In this document: one piece after another, positions 1 through 5,522 of the stretch | How the letters are laid out: each line of letters opens with the position of its first letter | How positions within the stretch are numbered: position 1 is the stretch's first letter | NCBI GenBank assembly: GCA_003453085.1 | Contig: DMMK01000592.1 | Location: 1-5,522, forward strand | Source of the DNA: Verrucomicrobiales bacterium | Lineage (GTDB): Bacteria; Verrucomicrobiota; Verrucomicrobiia; Verrucomicrobiales; Verrucomicrobiaceae | Direction: 5' to 3' | DNA: 5,522 nt | Program-made: the position numbers and the translations under genes | Notes under the pieces: model-generated | What the model saw: only the letters and a program-made list of their open reading frames with translations | What the model was told of the DNA's origin: nothing | The model's database searches: none

Positions 1-572
1 CTCACTAGCTCACCATATTCGCGTGGGAAAACCTGCGCCGCAGCTCCCATGAACTGGCATATACAAGCGTGTTGCTCAACCTCGGGTTGTTTGTCTGCAA
101 AATCTGTCCAGAATCGCTCTTGTCGGTAAATGTGACGAAATAGCATGCGCAGACTAAGCTCAGGCCATGTTCTATCTTCATACGGGTTTCCCTTTGGGAA
201 GCGGAGCAATGGAATCCCGAGCATCTCCATCAGTTTTCGCCCAAACTCATCCGTGTTTAGCGATTCACCGTTGAGGAAGATTTTGGTCTTTAACCCTTTT
301 TCCTTCCACCTGCGTTCAACTTTGATTTCTTGATTTCCAATTCCAAAACGAGCATGAAGTGAGTCATACTTTGCTGCTACAGCCGCTCCAAACGCATCTT
401 CTGGCACAGCGTCGTCGGCCATGAGGTAGTCGAGCATCTTTAGCCAAACCGTCTTACCAGCATCCTTCTCGCCAGTGACCACATTGACTCCACCCTCAAA
501 CACCAAGGTATCGTTGGATTCCGTCGACGGTTCTCGCCTCAGTTCAATAATTCGAAGGTTTTGCGCACTCAT
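1..572 (-). CDS. ABC-3C system ABC/SMC-type ATPase, N-terminal part (3' end beyond left window edge)
   Basis: The frame starts at ATG 572-570 and stays open for 190 codons to the window edge, so the C-terminal part is missing. A short strand region is followed by a P-loop: residues 34-41 read GEKDAGKT (Walker A, K40), followed by VWLKMLDYLM. Further on come an IFLNGE strand (about 117-122), typical of Rad50/SMC-like N-lobes, and a conserved-looking block RHIYRQERFW (about 156-165). The Q-loop-like RQ should lie there. The signature motif, Walker B and any coiled coil would lie off the window. The start overlaps the stop of the upstream gene (TGATG), and AGGGGA lies 9 bases upstream as a good ribosome site, so translation is coupled. 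In ABC-3C systems this ATPase is thought to be the sensor or switch that controls the nuclease effector. The ATPase call is firm. Its ABC-3C assignment rests on the two neighbours. Confidence 0.82.
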   Translation of the reverse strand, partial: MSAQNLRIIELRREPSTESNDTLVFEGGVNVVTGEKDAGKTVWLKMLDYLMADDAVPEDAFGAAVAAKYDSLHARFGIGNQEIKVERRWKEKGLKTKIFLNGESLNTDEFGRKLMEMLGIPLLRFPKGNPYEDRTWPELSLRMLFRHIYRQERFWTDFADKQPEVEQHACICQFMGAAAQVFPREYGELV

Positions 573-1117
573 CAAATTGTTTCCCCTAGTTCCCTGTTTG
601 TTACTTCGTCCTTGAAGAGCTGATATATGAATGTTTTTAGGCGAGCCCCCTTCCATCCTCCGAATAGTTTTTTAACATCTTTCATATGATCGACCAAACC
701 ACTAAACGCGCTGTGCTTTGCCATACGATTCGCGATTTCTTCACCCTGAGGCGTTAACGAAAAATCATATGTAGCACCTACTTTGACCACAGTGATCAAC
801 TCCCTCGATTCGAGGAAAGGCAACAATGCGTAATATCTCTTGTCCCAAGGACCATAGTGATGTCTGACCATAGCAGATTCCACGTTTGTTGAGGACGTTG
901 TAACCTCTTTATTAAGAGTCTCAGCGGCACGTTTGAGAAAAGCAGGGTACCGGACAAAAAAATCAAGCTTAGCAAGTTTGGTAAGTCCTTCGATTCTGTT
1001 TGAGGTGCCGCATAGTCTCAGGAGCAACAGCAGTCGCCCTGCGTGCATCTCGGAAATGTCCTCCGCCGAGACAGGAACAGCGCTAGGTCGTTGCGCGAGT
1101 TGATTGAATGACTTCAT
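572..1117 (-). CDS. ABC-3C system middle component (small helical/winged-helix-like protein)
   Basis: This protein has 181 residues, no signal peptide and no membrane segment. A helical N-terminal part (residues 27-60, GRLLLLLRLC then GLTKLAKLDFFVRYPAFL) is followed by a block RHHYGPWDKRYYALL (85-99). Next comes FLESRELI with a strand pair and SLTPQGEEIA (120-129), which looks like the recognition part and wing of a winged helix. The C-terminal tail has GWKGARLKTFIYQLF (154-168) and ends ELGETI. The GL-KLAKLDFFVRYP and HHYGPWD blocks are what I recognise from middle components of ABC three-component systems; the exact family number cannot be assigned by eye. The start ATG 1117-1115 overlaps the stop of the nuclease gene as ATGA, with an AAGG 8 bases upstream. 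Inferred role: an adaptor linking ATPase state to the effector. It lacks any catalytic motif I can see. Confidence 0.78.
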   Translation of the reverse strand: MKSFNQLAQRPSAVPVSAEDISEMHAGRLLLLLRLCGTSNRIEGLTKLAKLDFFVRYPAFLKRAAETLNKEVTTSSTNVESAMVRHHYGPWDKRYYALLPFLESRELITVVKVGATYDFSLTPQGEEIANRMAKHSAFSGLVDHMKDVKKLFGGWKGARLKTFIYQLFKDEVTNRELGETI

Positions 1118-2262
1118 GGCGTCGCCTTGGTGAACCTGTGGCGACAGCGAGAGGTAATCTCATACATGCAGCCGACAGCGTCATGCGTCGTCAGTTGGTC
1201 CCTTCCAACGTGCAAGTTTACAGACAAAGCTTCCACACTCTCAACGCATGTGGCATGGAACTCTCGGTCCGAACTGTCCTTACTTCGTCCTGAGTCATAG
1301 GCCGACAGTAAGCGATGGAGATTGCCGAGAATCGCCACTTCGGTTTTGTCGTTTTCTTCACCCAGATTTAGAAAGGGTCGGGTCAGTAATGTCTTGCGGT
1401 AGGCTCGGCGCAAATCCTGGGCCTGGGATATGCAGACTGGGTCGCAACGAGCGGCAGCAAGCTTTGCCTCAAGCTTAGCAGAGGGAAGGTGATCAGGGAA
1501 CGGATCTTCTGCTTTCCGTAAAAGTTCAATCAACATTGCGCGGGTCATTACTTTTTTGTCGTGATCGGCATTTCTGAGCTCGCTCATTCCCTTGATTCGA
1601 GCGATCAGGGTTTCATAGACGCTCGTTAATGTGTCACTGGGTGCGTAGATGCCGAGACTTTCGAGATGCCTCTTCAGTGTAAGCTTATTTGAATCAGCAA
1701 TCTCTCGTTGCCCAAACGACTCCCATTCTACATTGTCAACCCAATAGCAGGCCCCGTGGCCAGCAGGAGATTGTGCCTGCTGAAACCTCTGCTCCAGATC
1801 CTTTGTGAGCGATTGGATTTCGATAGAGTTGATGCGGTCTTCATGGCATCGATTAAGGCTCAGTACCGACAATTCTTTTCCGATAGGTCTTAACGTAACC
1901 ATCCGAAAAGATGCTTTTTCCTTGTATGCGGCTCGTGTTAGGCTTCGTTCGAAAATTGAAGTCCCCTCTTTCCCTGACTCTCGAGCACACAACTTGGCGA
2001 GTGTCCACAATTGATCCAAGACGTCAGCCTTGACCTGAATAAACTCCATTGTTTCAGTTCCCTCAATGAGCCTAATCAACACTATGTCATCGTAGGTTTC
2101 GCACCAGACTTCGATGAGCATCGGATCGTTCAACAGGGACAGGCAGAAATGGGCAGCGACATGGTCTTGATAAGCAAAACCAGCTCGAGCTATCGGTCCT
2201 CCCTCTTCCGTTGGCTTACGCTCTCGGAATGACGGCAGGCGTTTCGATGGCTCAGATAACAT
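1114..2262 (-). CDS. DUF4297/Cap4-type nuclease, ABC-3C effector
   Basis: This protein has 382 residues and is predicted cytosolic. Residues 21-80 carry the DUF4297 (Cap4 dsDNA endonuclease) pattern: GGPIARAGFAYQDHVAA (21-37), then an acidic pair in CETYDD (D58/D59), then EFIQVKAD with Q76 and K78. This D...QxK arrangement is the PD-(D/E)xK-type active site of the family. SIFERSLTRAA (102-112) and FRMVTLRPIGKELSVL (119-134) continue the fold. A helical region follows (about 190-255), then a tail of about 120 residues that is too short for the SAVED sensor of CBASS Cap4 and probably serves as the ABC-3C C-terminal interaction domain. No CD-NTase gene is next to it. ATG 2262 is the only plausible start: an in-frame stop lies at 2289-2287 with no start codon between. 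No clear ribosome site precedes it. It is the first gene of the operon, and the presumed toxic function is DNA cleavage during abortive-type defence. Confidence 0.8.
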   Translation of the reverse strand: MLSEPSKRLPSFRERKPTEEGGPIARAGFAYQDHVAAHFCLSLLNDPMLIEVWCETYDDIVLIRLIEGTETMEFIQVKADVLDQLWTLAKLCARESGKEGTSIFERSLTRAAYKEKASFRMVTLRPIGKELSVLSLNRCHEDRINSIEIQSLTKDLEQRFQQAQSPAGHGACYWVDNVEWESFGQREIADSNKLTLKRHLESLGIYAPSDTLTSVYETLIARIKGMSELRNADHDKKVMTRAMLIELLRKAEDPFPDHLPSAKLEAKLAAARCDPVCISQAQDLRRAYRKTLLTRPFLNLGEENDKTEVAILGNLHRLLSAYDSGRSKDSSDREFHATCVESVEALSVNLHVGRDQLTTHDAVGCMYEITSRCRHRFTKATP

Positions 2263-2283
2263 TGGTTGAAGGAGTGTTCCGGC

Positions 2284-2312
2284 AGTTTAGGGCACGCGAT
2301 CATGACGGGCAA
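2284..2312 (-). promoter_or_regulatory. Candidate promoter of the ABC-3C operon
   Basis: Read on the minus strand, TTGCCC (2312-2307) and TAAACT (2289-2284) are separated by exactly 17 bases, each matching 4 of 6 consensus positions. Transcription would begin about 15 bases before the nuclease ATG, which would suit the lack of a ribosome site there. The elements are weak, so this is a candidate only. Confidence 0.3.
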
Positions 2313-2326
2313 CACAATTAGAAATT

Positions 2327-2335
2327 TGCTATAAT
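2327..2335 (+). promoter_or_regulatory. Extended -10 promoter for the rightward transfer genes
   Basis: TGC followed directly by a perfect TATAAT (2330-2335) forms an extended -10 element, which can work without a good -35 box. None is visible at the standard spacing (GGGCAA at 2307-2312). Transcription would start near 2342 and leave an untranslated leader of about 150 bases before the ATPase gene. It overlaps the leftward candidate promoter region, so the two directions could interfere. Confidence 0.55.
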
Positions 2336-2359
2336 CCTCTCAGCAGTTCAGCCGCCGAA

Positions 2360-2370
2360 GCCAGTCGCTG
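2360..2370 (+). repeat. 11-base shared motif GCCAGTCGCTG, copy 1
   Basis: The same 11 bases recur at 3787-3797. The core CAG-TCG-CTG is a short dyad. This copy lies about 25 bases downstream of the TATAAT element and 136 bases before the chosen ATPase start. A shared operator is possible but not shown. Confidence 0.35.
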
Positions 2371-2463
2371 ATTACCCGCCGGGTTCGTCCAAAAGCGTTT
2401 GCCCGGCGCATTACCAGGCACGCATCATATTGACGAGGGGTGTTTTGCCAGGCTGATCAATTC

Positions 2464-2493
2464 ATGGAGCGGCGGCTGGCTTGGGTGGCATGA
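2464..2493 (+). other. Nine-codon leader ORF running into the ATPase start
   Basis: ATG GAG CGG CGG ... GCA TGA encodes MERRLAWVA. Its stop overlaps the ATG at 2490 as ATGA and lies 3 bases before the ATG at 2496, an arrangement suited to translational coupling. Its own ribosome site is poor, so it may be chance. Confidence 0.2.
2484..2488 (+). promoter_or_regulatory. Ribosome binding site deciding the ATPase start
   Basis: GGTGG, with one mismatch to GGAGG, lies 7 bases before ATG 2496. It is too close to serve ATG 2490 and overlaps the possible TTG start at 2481, so it favours 2496. Confidence 0.4.
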
Positions 2494-2495
2494 CC

Positions 2496-3770
2496 ATGGA
2501 AAATCAACTTCACATCGGCATGAGGCAGGCGTGGGGCGGCGAGGTGCCGTTCGATTTTGAGGTGAGTGATTCTCGTTATCACACTTACGTCATCGGAAAG
2601 ACGGGTTCCGGTAAAACGACACTTTTGCGAAACCTGATCCTCCAACTCATTCAGCAAGGGCATGGTGTGGGCCTCATTGACCCTCATGGAGATCTAGCTG
2701 AAGAGTTGCTAGATCACATCCCGCCAGCCCGCGCCGAAGAGACCGTTTATTTTTATCCCGGTGATCGTGACTTCCCCATTGGCCTGAATTTGCTGACTCA
2801 AACGAAGCCGGCGGATCGGCAACTGGTGGCATCCAGCATCGTCAGTGCATTCAAAAGCCTGTGGCACGAAAGTTGGGGGCCGCGTCTGGAATTCATTTTG
2901 CATAATGCGGTGGCCGCACTCGCTCACTGCCCAAATACATCACTGCTGGGTTTGAACCGTCTCCTGACGGACTCAATCTATCGACAATGGGTCGTTCATA
3001 AGATCAGTGATCCCTTCCTGAAGGAATTTTGGGAGAACGAGTTTGAGAGCTGGGAACCCCGCTTCCGTCGTGAGGCCATAGCTCCCATCCAGAATAAAGT
3101 GGGTCAGCTGCTGCTCTCTCCTATCATTCGCAACATCATTGGCCAGGTGCGTAGCAAGGTGAGCATTCCTTTCGTCATGGATGAGGGACGCATTTTCATT
3201 GCCAATCTGGCGAAAGGAGAGATCGGCCATGACAAAGCCAATCTGCTCGGCTCTCTGCTTGTCACGCAGTTCCAGCTAGCTGCGATGGCCCGGAGCCGAC
3301 AGCCTGAGCATGAGCGACGCGACTTTTATCTCTTCGTGGATGAATTCCAAAATTTCGCGACCGAGTCGTTCACGGCCATCCTGGCTGAGGCACGTAAATA
3401 TCGGCTCAATTTAACGCTGAGTCACCAATACATAGCACAGCTATCCCCCACTGTTCGGGATGCGGTGTTTGGAAATGTGGGGACGCTGATTGCCTTCCGA
3501 GTCGGGTTCGATGATGCCGAGCACCTGCATGGAGAGTTTGGCGAGGAATTCCAGCCTCGTCAGTTCGTGGATCTGCCACGCTACGAGACCCTGATTCGGA
3601 ATCAGTCTGCGAATGGTGCGCTCCACTTTCAACGTGCTCGCCTCCTGCCTCCTATCGAGACTTATCTTGGTCGCCGGCATCGTTTGCTGGCTCGAAGCCG
3701 AGAGCGTTTCGCCACGAAGCGGACAGCTATCGAAGACAAGCTGAAGCGGTGGCTGAAGCAGCCGTTTTGA
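2496..3770 (+). CDS. VirD4/TraD/HerA-like DNA-transfer ATPase without membrane anchor
   Basis: With the start at ATG 2496 the product has 424 residues (ATG 2490 and TTG 2481 are in frame). A short strand lead (MENQLHIGM...FDFEV) precedes Walker A GKTGSGKT (34-41, K40) and LIDPHGD (60-66), both typical of the VirD4/TraG and HerA families. FYLFVDEFQNF (278-288) is Walker B with D282-E283, and TLSHQY (307-312) holds the sensor glutamine. RFRREAI (189-195) is a possible arginine-finger region. There is no hydrophobic N-terminal segment, unlike VirD4 coupling proteins, which have two membrane helices. It would act as a cytosolic hexameric motor that moves DNA, possibly docking to a separate membrane partner. 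The tail (about 385-424) is strongly basic. Neighbours ArdC and a replication-relaxation protein support a conjugation or mobilisation role. A HerA-type DNA-processing role is the alternative. Confidence 0.82.
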   Translation: MENQLHIGMRQAWGGEVPFDFEVSDSRYHTYVIGKTGSGKTTLLRNLILQLIQQGHGVGLIDPHGDLAEELLDHIPPARAEETVYFYPGDRDFPIGLNLLTQTKPADRQLVASSIVSAFKSLWHESWGPRLEFILHNAVAALAHCPNTSLLGLNRLLTDSIYRQWVVHKISDPFLKEFWENEFESWEPRFRREAIAPIQNKVGQLLLSPIIRNIIGQVRSKVSIPFVMDEGRIFIANLAKGEIGHDKANLLGSLLVTQFQLAAMARSRQPEHERRDFYLFVDEFQNFATESFTAILAEARKYRLNLTLSHQYIAQLSPTVRDAVFGNVGTLIAFRVGFDDAEHLHGEFGEEFQPRQFVDLPRYETLIRNQSANGALHFQRARLLPPIETYLGRRHRLLARSRERFATKRTAIEDKLKRWLKQPF

Positions 3771-3780
3771 GGTGGATGCC

Positions 3781-3809
3781 TTGTCTGCCAGTCGCTGGTT
3801 TGGTATGCT
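3781..3809 (+). promoter_or_regulatory. Candidate promoter for the ArdC gene
   Basis: TTGTCT (3781-3786) and TATGCT (3804-3809) have a 17-base spacer and a TGG extension just before the -10 box (3801-3803). Each hexamer matches 4 of 6 positions. The second copy of the 11-base motif fills the first part of the spacer, so a protein binding it would block this promoter. It leaves an approximately 100-base leader before ArdC. Confidence 0.45.
3787..3797 (+). repeat. 11-base shared motif GCCAGTCGCTG, copy 2
   Basis: Identical to 2360-2370. It lies between the -35 and -10 hexamers of the candidate ArdC promoter and 127 bases before the ArdC start, nearly the same distance as the first copy from its gene. 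Confidence 0.35.
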
Positions 3810-3913
3810 CGTAGTGGATCAATGGGCGTGCTCTTCCGCGAGTCGGTTGTCAGCATGAAGCCCGCCTCACAACGAGGTCGGTTTCTTCTGACAATCAACA
3901 AGAAGGAGCCTCT

Positions 3914-4858
3914 ATGAGCACCCCAGGCAAACGCAAAGACCCTTATCAAAGCGTCACAGAATTGATCATTGAACACCTCGAACGTGGCACTGTGCCCTGG
4001 CGCTGCCCATGGCAGCGGGATGTCGGCATTCCACGCAATTTTCACACAGGAAAGGTCTACAACGGCATCAATGTCCTATTGTTAGGCCTGCGTCATCAAC
4101 CATCGCCGTGGTGGCTTACTTTTCAGCAGGCCGTTGAGCGCGGTGGCCACGTCCGCAAAGGAGAGAAGGGGGCCACGGTGATAAAGTATGGCCAATATAA
4201 ATCCAAATCTCAGGGCGGAGATAGTTCTCACGAACAATCCCCGCCTGCCGAGCCTCGGGAAAAGAAAAAGATGTACCTGAAGGAATACACCGTTTTCAAT
4301 TCCACTCAGATTGAAGGGCTGGAGTTTCCAACGATATCCACCTCTCAAGCAAAGAACATGGATGAGCGCATCATTGCAGCCGAGCAATTGGTAGCAGCAA
4401 TGCCTAACCGTCCAGTCATTCACGAGGGAGCATATTCACAGGCGAGTTACCGGCCAGCAGCCGACACCGTGCAAATGCCGCCTTTTGGCAGCTTTGAAAC
4501 AGCCGAGGATTACCATCTCACGCTTTTTCATGAGCTTGTCCATTCGACGGGGTATGTGTCTCGACTGAATCGCGATAGCCTCACCAAATACGACAGGTTT
4601 GGCGGCCCGATTTATTCTCAGGAAGAGCTCGTTGCGGAAATGGGAGCCGCCTTTCTTGGCCTGGAGGCCGACATTGTTCGTGATTCCCACGAACAGTCAG
4701 CCGCTTATCTCCAGAGCTGGTTGGAAGTTTTGCGAGTCACAGAACACAAGCGATGGATCATTACCGCTGCGGCTCATGCCACCAAAGCAGCGGACTACAT
4801 TTTGAATCGTCAGCGAGTGCCTGATGAACCTGCACAGATTTTTGGAGCTGCCAGTTAG
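3914..4858 (+). CDS. ardC: ArdC-type antirestriction protein (ssDNA-binding domain plus zincin metallopeptidase domain)
   Basis: This protein has 314 residues, in the normal range for ArdC. The N-terminal DUF1738 ssDNA-binding domain spans about 8-130: GTVPWRCPW (25-33), the HTGKVYNGIN block (44-53), WWLTFQQAVERGGHVRKGEKG (66-86) and VFNSTQIEGL (127-136). A charged, low-complexity insertion (about 95-120, ending REKKKM) sits inside this domain. The C-terminal zincin domain has HELVHSTG with H206, E207 and H210, and E242 in EELVAEMGAAFL as the likely third zinc ligand. All key residues are present. ArdC of plasmid pSa binds ssDNA and protects incoming DNA from restriction, so here it would act in the recipient after transfer. 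AAGGAG 5 bases before the ATG is a strong ribosome site. It has its own candidate promoter and is closed by a terminator. Related DUF1738 proteins are sometimes called TraC primase-like. Confidence 0.9.
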   Translation: MSTPGKRKDPYQSVTELIIEHLERGTVPWRCPWQRDVGIPRNFHTGKVYNGINVLLLGLRHQPSPWWLTFQQAVERGGHVRKGEKGATVIKYGQYKSKSQGGDSSHEQSPPAEPREKKKMYLKEYTVFNSTQIEGLEFPTISTSQAKNMDERIIAAEQLVAAMPNRPVIHEGAYSQASYRPAADTVQMPPFGSFETAEDYHLTLFHELVHSTGYVSRLNRDSLTKYDRFGGPIYSQEELVAEMGAAFLGLEADIVRDSHEQSAAYLQSWLEVLRVTEHKRWIITAAAHATKAADYILNRQRVPDEPAQIFGAAS

Positions 4859-4864
4859 GTGCAT

Positions 4865-4893
4865 AAGCCTCTCCCCAATGGGAGAGGCTTTTT
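4865..4893 (+). terminator. Intrinsic terminator after ArdC
   Basis: An 11-base perfect stem (4865-4875 with 4880-4890) closes a CAAT loop and runs straight into a T tract (4889-4893). It begins 6 bases past the ArdC stop. The minus-strand side has no useful T run, so it acts for rightward transcription. Confidence 0.88.
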
Positions 4894-4894
4894 A

Positions 4895-4903
4895 TGATAA
4901 AAT
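4895..4903 (+). promoter_or_regulatory. Extended -10 promoter, possibly giving a leaderless transcript
   Basis: TGA followed by TAAAAT (4898-4903, 5 of 6 matches) is an extended -10 element right after the terminator. TATGAT at 4893-4898 overlaps it as an alternative. The usual start distance puts the first transcribed base at 4910-4911, the A of the downstream ATG. Confidence 0.45.
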
Positions 4904-4910
4904 TCAAAGC

Positions 4911-5522
4911 ATGTCATCAAAGCAACTGCGCCTTCCCCGCTTCTTGCGTCTCCCTGATTTAGCGGGGGCATTTCAAATGACACCTCGTGATATTGAAATT
5001 CTTCGGCATGTCGCCGAGCACCGTTTTATCCGTTCTGAATGGCTTATCAAGCTCGTGGGCGGCAGTCGGCAGCAAATCCTGCGTCGTCTCAATTTGCTCT
5101 TCCATCACGGCTATTTGGATCGTCCACGTGCTCAGCTGGACTACTATCACGAAGGAGGCTCAAAGAGCCTCGTGTATGGCCTCGCATCGCGCGGGGCAGG
5201 GCGTCTTCGCCGCGACCTCGACATGCCCTTTCATCGAATGGATTGGACAACGCGCAATAAAGGAGTGGGCCGCCTTTTCCTTGAGCATACACTCATGGTT
5301 AGCGATTTCATGGCTTCCCTTGAGATCGAATGCCGTCTCCATTCGAATCTTCATCTAAAATACGGACACGAGCTAACGCTCCCCGCTGGACGAGAAAAGA
5401 GCCGAGAGCCATTCCGCTGGACAGTTGATCTTCCGGGCAAGCGTCGGGTGGGAGTGGTGCCTGACAAGGTGTTCGCCATTGAAGTGAAAAGCGATCAAGG
5501 CGAAACGCGATGTGTTATTTTT
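4911..5522 (+). CDS. Replication-relaxation family protein, N-terminal part (3' end beyond right window edge)
   Basis: The frame is open for 204 codons from ATG 4911 to the window edge. A basic, leucine-rich tip (1-20) precedes a winged helix-turn-helix: MTPRDIEILRHVAEHRFI (23-40), then SRQQILRRLNLLFHHGYLDRP (52-72), and SLVYGLASRGAGRLRRD (86-102). Next come LFLEHTLMVSDF (122-133) and VPDKVFAI (183-190). This order of wHTH, LEHTL helix and PD-x-x-F strand is what I know from the replication-relaxation (PF13814) family on plasmids and integrative elements, whose members affect plasmid replication or mobilisation. The biochemical activity is unsettled. The family's expected downstream acidic block (E-x-D-x-G-T) would lie just off the window. 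No ribosome site precedes ATG 4911. ATG 4977 (residue 23) is the alternative start, also without a good site. The start call is uncertain; the coding call is not. Confidence 0.8.
   Translation, partial: MSSKQLRLPRFLRLPDLAGAFQMTPRDIEILRHVAEHRFIRSEWLIKLVGGSRQQILRRLNLLFHHGYLDRPRAQLDYYHEGGSKSLVYGLASRGAGRLRRDLDMPFHRMDWTTRNKGVGRLFLEHTLMVSDFMASLEIECRLHSNLHLKYGHELTLPAGREKSREPFRWTVDLPGKRRVGVVPDKVFAIEVKSDQGETRCVIF

Larger units (their letters stand above)
2263..2495. other. Divergent intergenic regulatory region
   Basis: This gap separates the leftward ABC-3C operon from the rightward transfer genes. It holds candidate promoters for both directions, the 11-base motif GCCAGTCGCTG at 2360-2370, an inverted repeat CGCCGGG/CCCGGCG (2377-2383 and 2402-2408, 18-base spacer) in the leader of the rightward transcript, and a nine-codon leader ORF at its end. 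No tRNA and no clear att repeat was seen. An oriT cannot be excluded but no recognisable nic motif was found. Confidence 0.6.

Noticed and set aside
1114..2262. CBASS operon, because of the Cap4-type nuclease
   Set aside because: No CD-NTase is present, the tail is too short for SAVED, and the two following genes fit ABC-3C instead.
2377..2408. Inverted repeat CGCCGGG/CCCGGCG with an 18-base spacer as an oriT or attenuator
   Set aside because: A 7-base repeat of this kind is expected about once in a few hundred bases of GC-rich DNA by chance, and no nic motif or T tract goes with it. Noted only inside the intergenic entry.
3805..3858. Seventeen-codon ORF starting at ATG 3805 between the ATPase and ArdC
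   Set aside because: No ribosome site, and its start overlaps the candidate -10 box; no recognisable peptide.
3865..3885. Hairpin CCTC/GAGG followed by a T-rich stretch as a terminator of the ATPase gene
   Set aside because: The stem is only 4 perfect pairs before a wobble and a mismatch, and the T run is broken. It also lies inside the presumed ArdC leader.
3662..4045. 127-codon minus-strand ORF spanning the ATPase end, the gap and the ArdC start
   Set aside because: It is antisense to two well supported genes, has no recognisable motif, and its composition looks like a frame shadow.
4987..5358. 123-codon plus-strand ORF with hydrophobic, serine-rich content
   Set aside because: It lies wholly within the replication-relaxation gene in another frame, and that gene has clear family motifs throughout.
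5460..5495. PDKVFAIEVK read as a complete PD-(D/E)xK nuclease motif
   Set aside because: The spacing between PD and EVK is only 5 residues, shorter than usual, and the family's expected acidic block is further on, beyond the window. Only a nuclease-like fold hint is kept.

Overview
The window is bacterial accessory DNA of moderate GC content. It holds two divergent gene blocks separated by a regulatory gap of about 230 bases. Nothing in it fixes the host taxon. The gene content (a defence-type operon beside conjugation or mobilisation genes) points to an integrative or plasmid-borne mobile element rather than a core chromosomal locus.

Left block (minus strand, 2262 down to the left edge): three tightly overlapping genes are read leftward. 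They are a DUF4297/Cap4-type nuclease protein (2262-1114), a small winged-helix-like middle protein (1117-572), and the N-terminal part of an SMC/ABC-type ATPase with a Walker A motif (572-1, cut by the window edge). Stop and start codons overlap at both junctions (ATGA and TGATG), so this is one translationally coupled operon. The set of nuclease effector, middle component and ABC ATPase matches the architecture of the ABC three-component (ABC-3C) conflict systems. This is the most interesting content of the window.

Central gap (2263-2495): it holds a strong extended -10 element (TGC-TATAAT) pointing right, a weaker candidate promoter pointing left for the ABC-3C operon, and a tiny leader ORF that runs into the start region of the rightward gene.

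Right block (plus strand, 2496 to the right edge): a soluble VirD4/TraD/HerA-like FtsK-fold ATPase comes first, then an ArdC-type antirestriction protein (ssDNA-binding domain plus HExxH zincin domain) with its own candidate promoter, then a strong intrinsic terminator. After the terminator comes the start of a replication-relaxation family protein, cut by the window edge, which may be expressed from a leaderless transcript. An ATPase for DNA pumping, a protein that protects incoming DNA, and a replication-relaxation/mobilisation protein are a typical transfer module. The ABC-3C operon is probably defence cargo of the same element.
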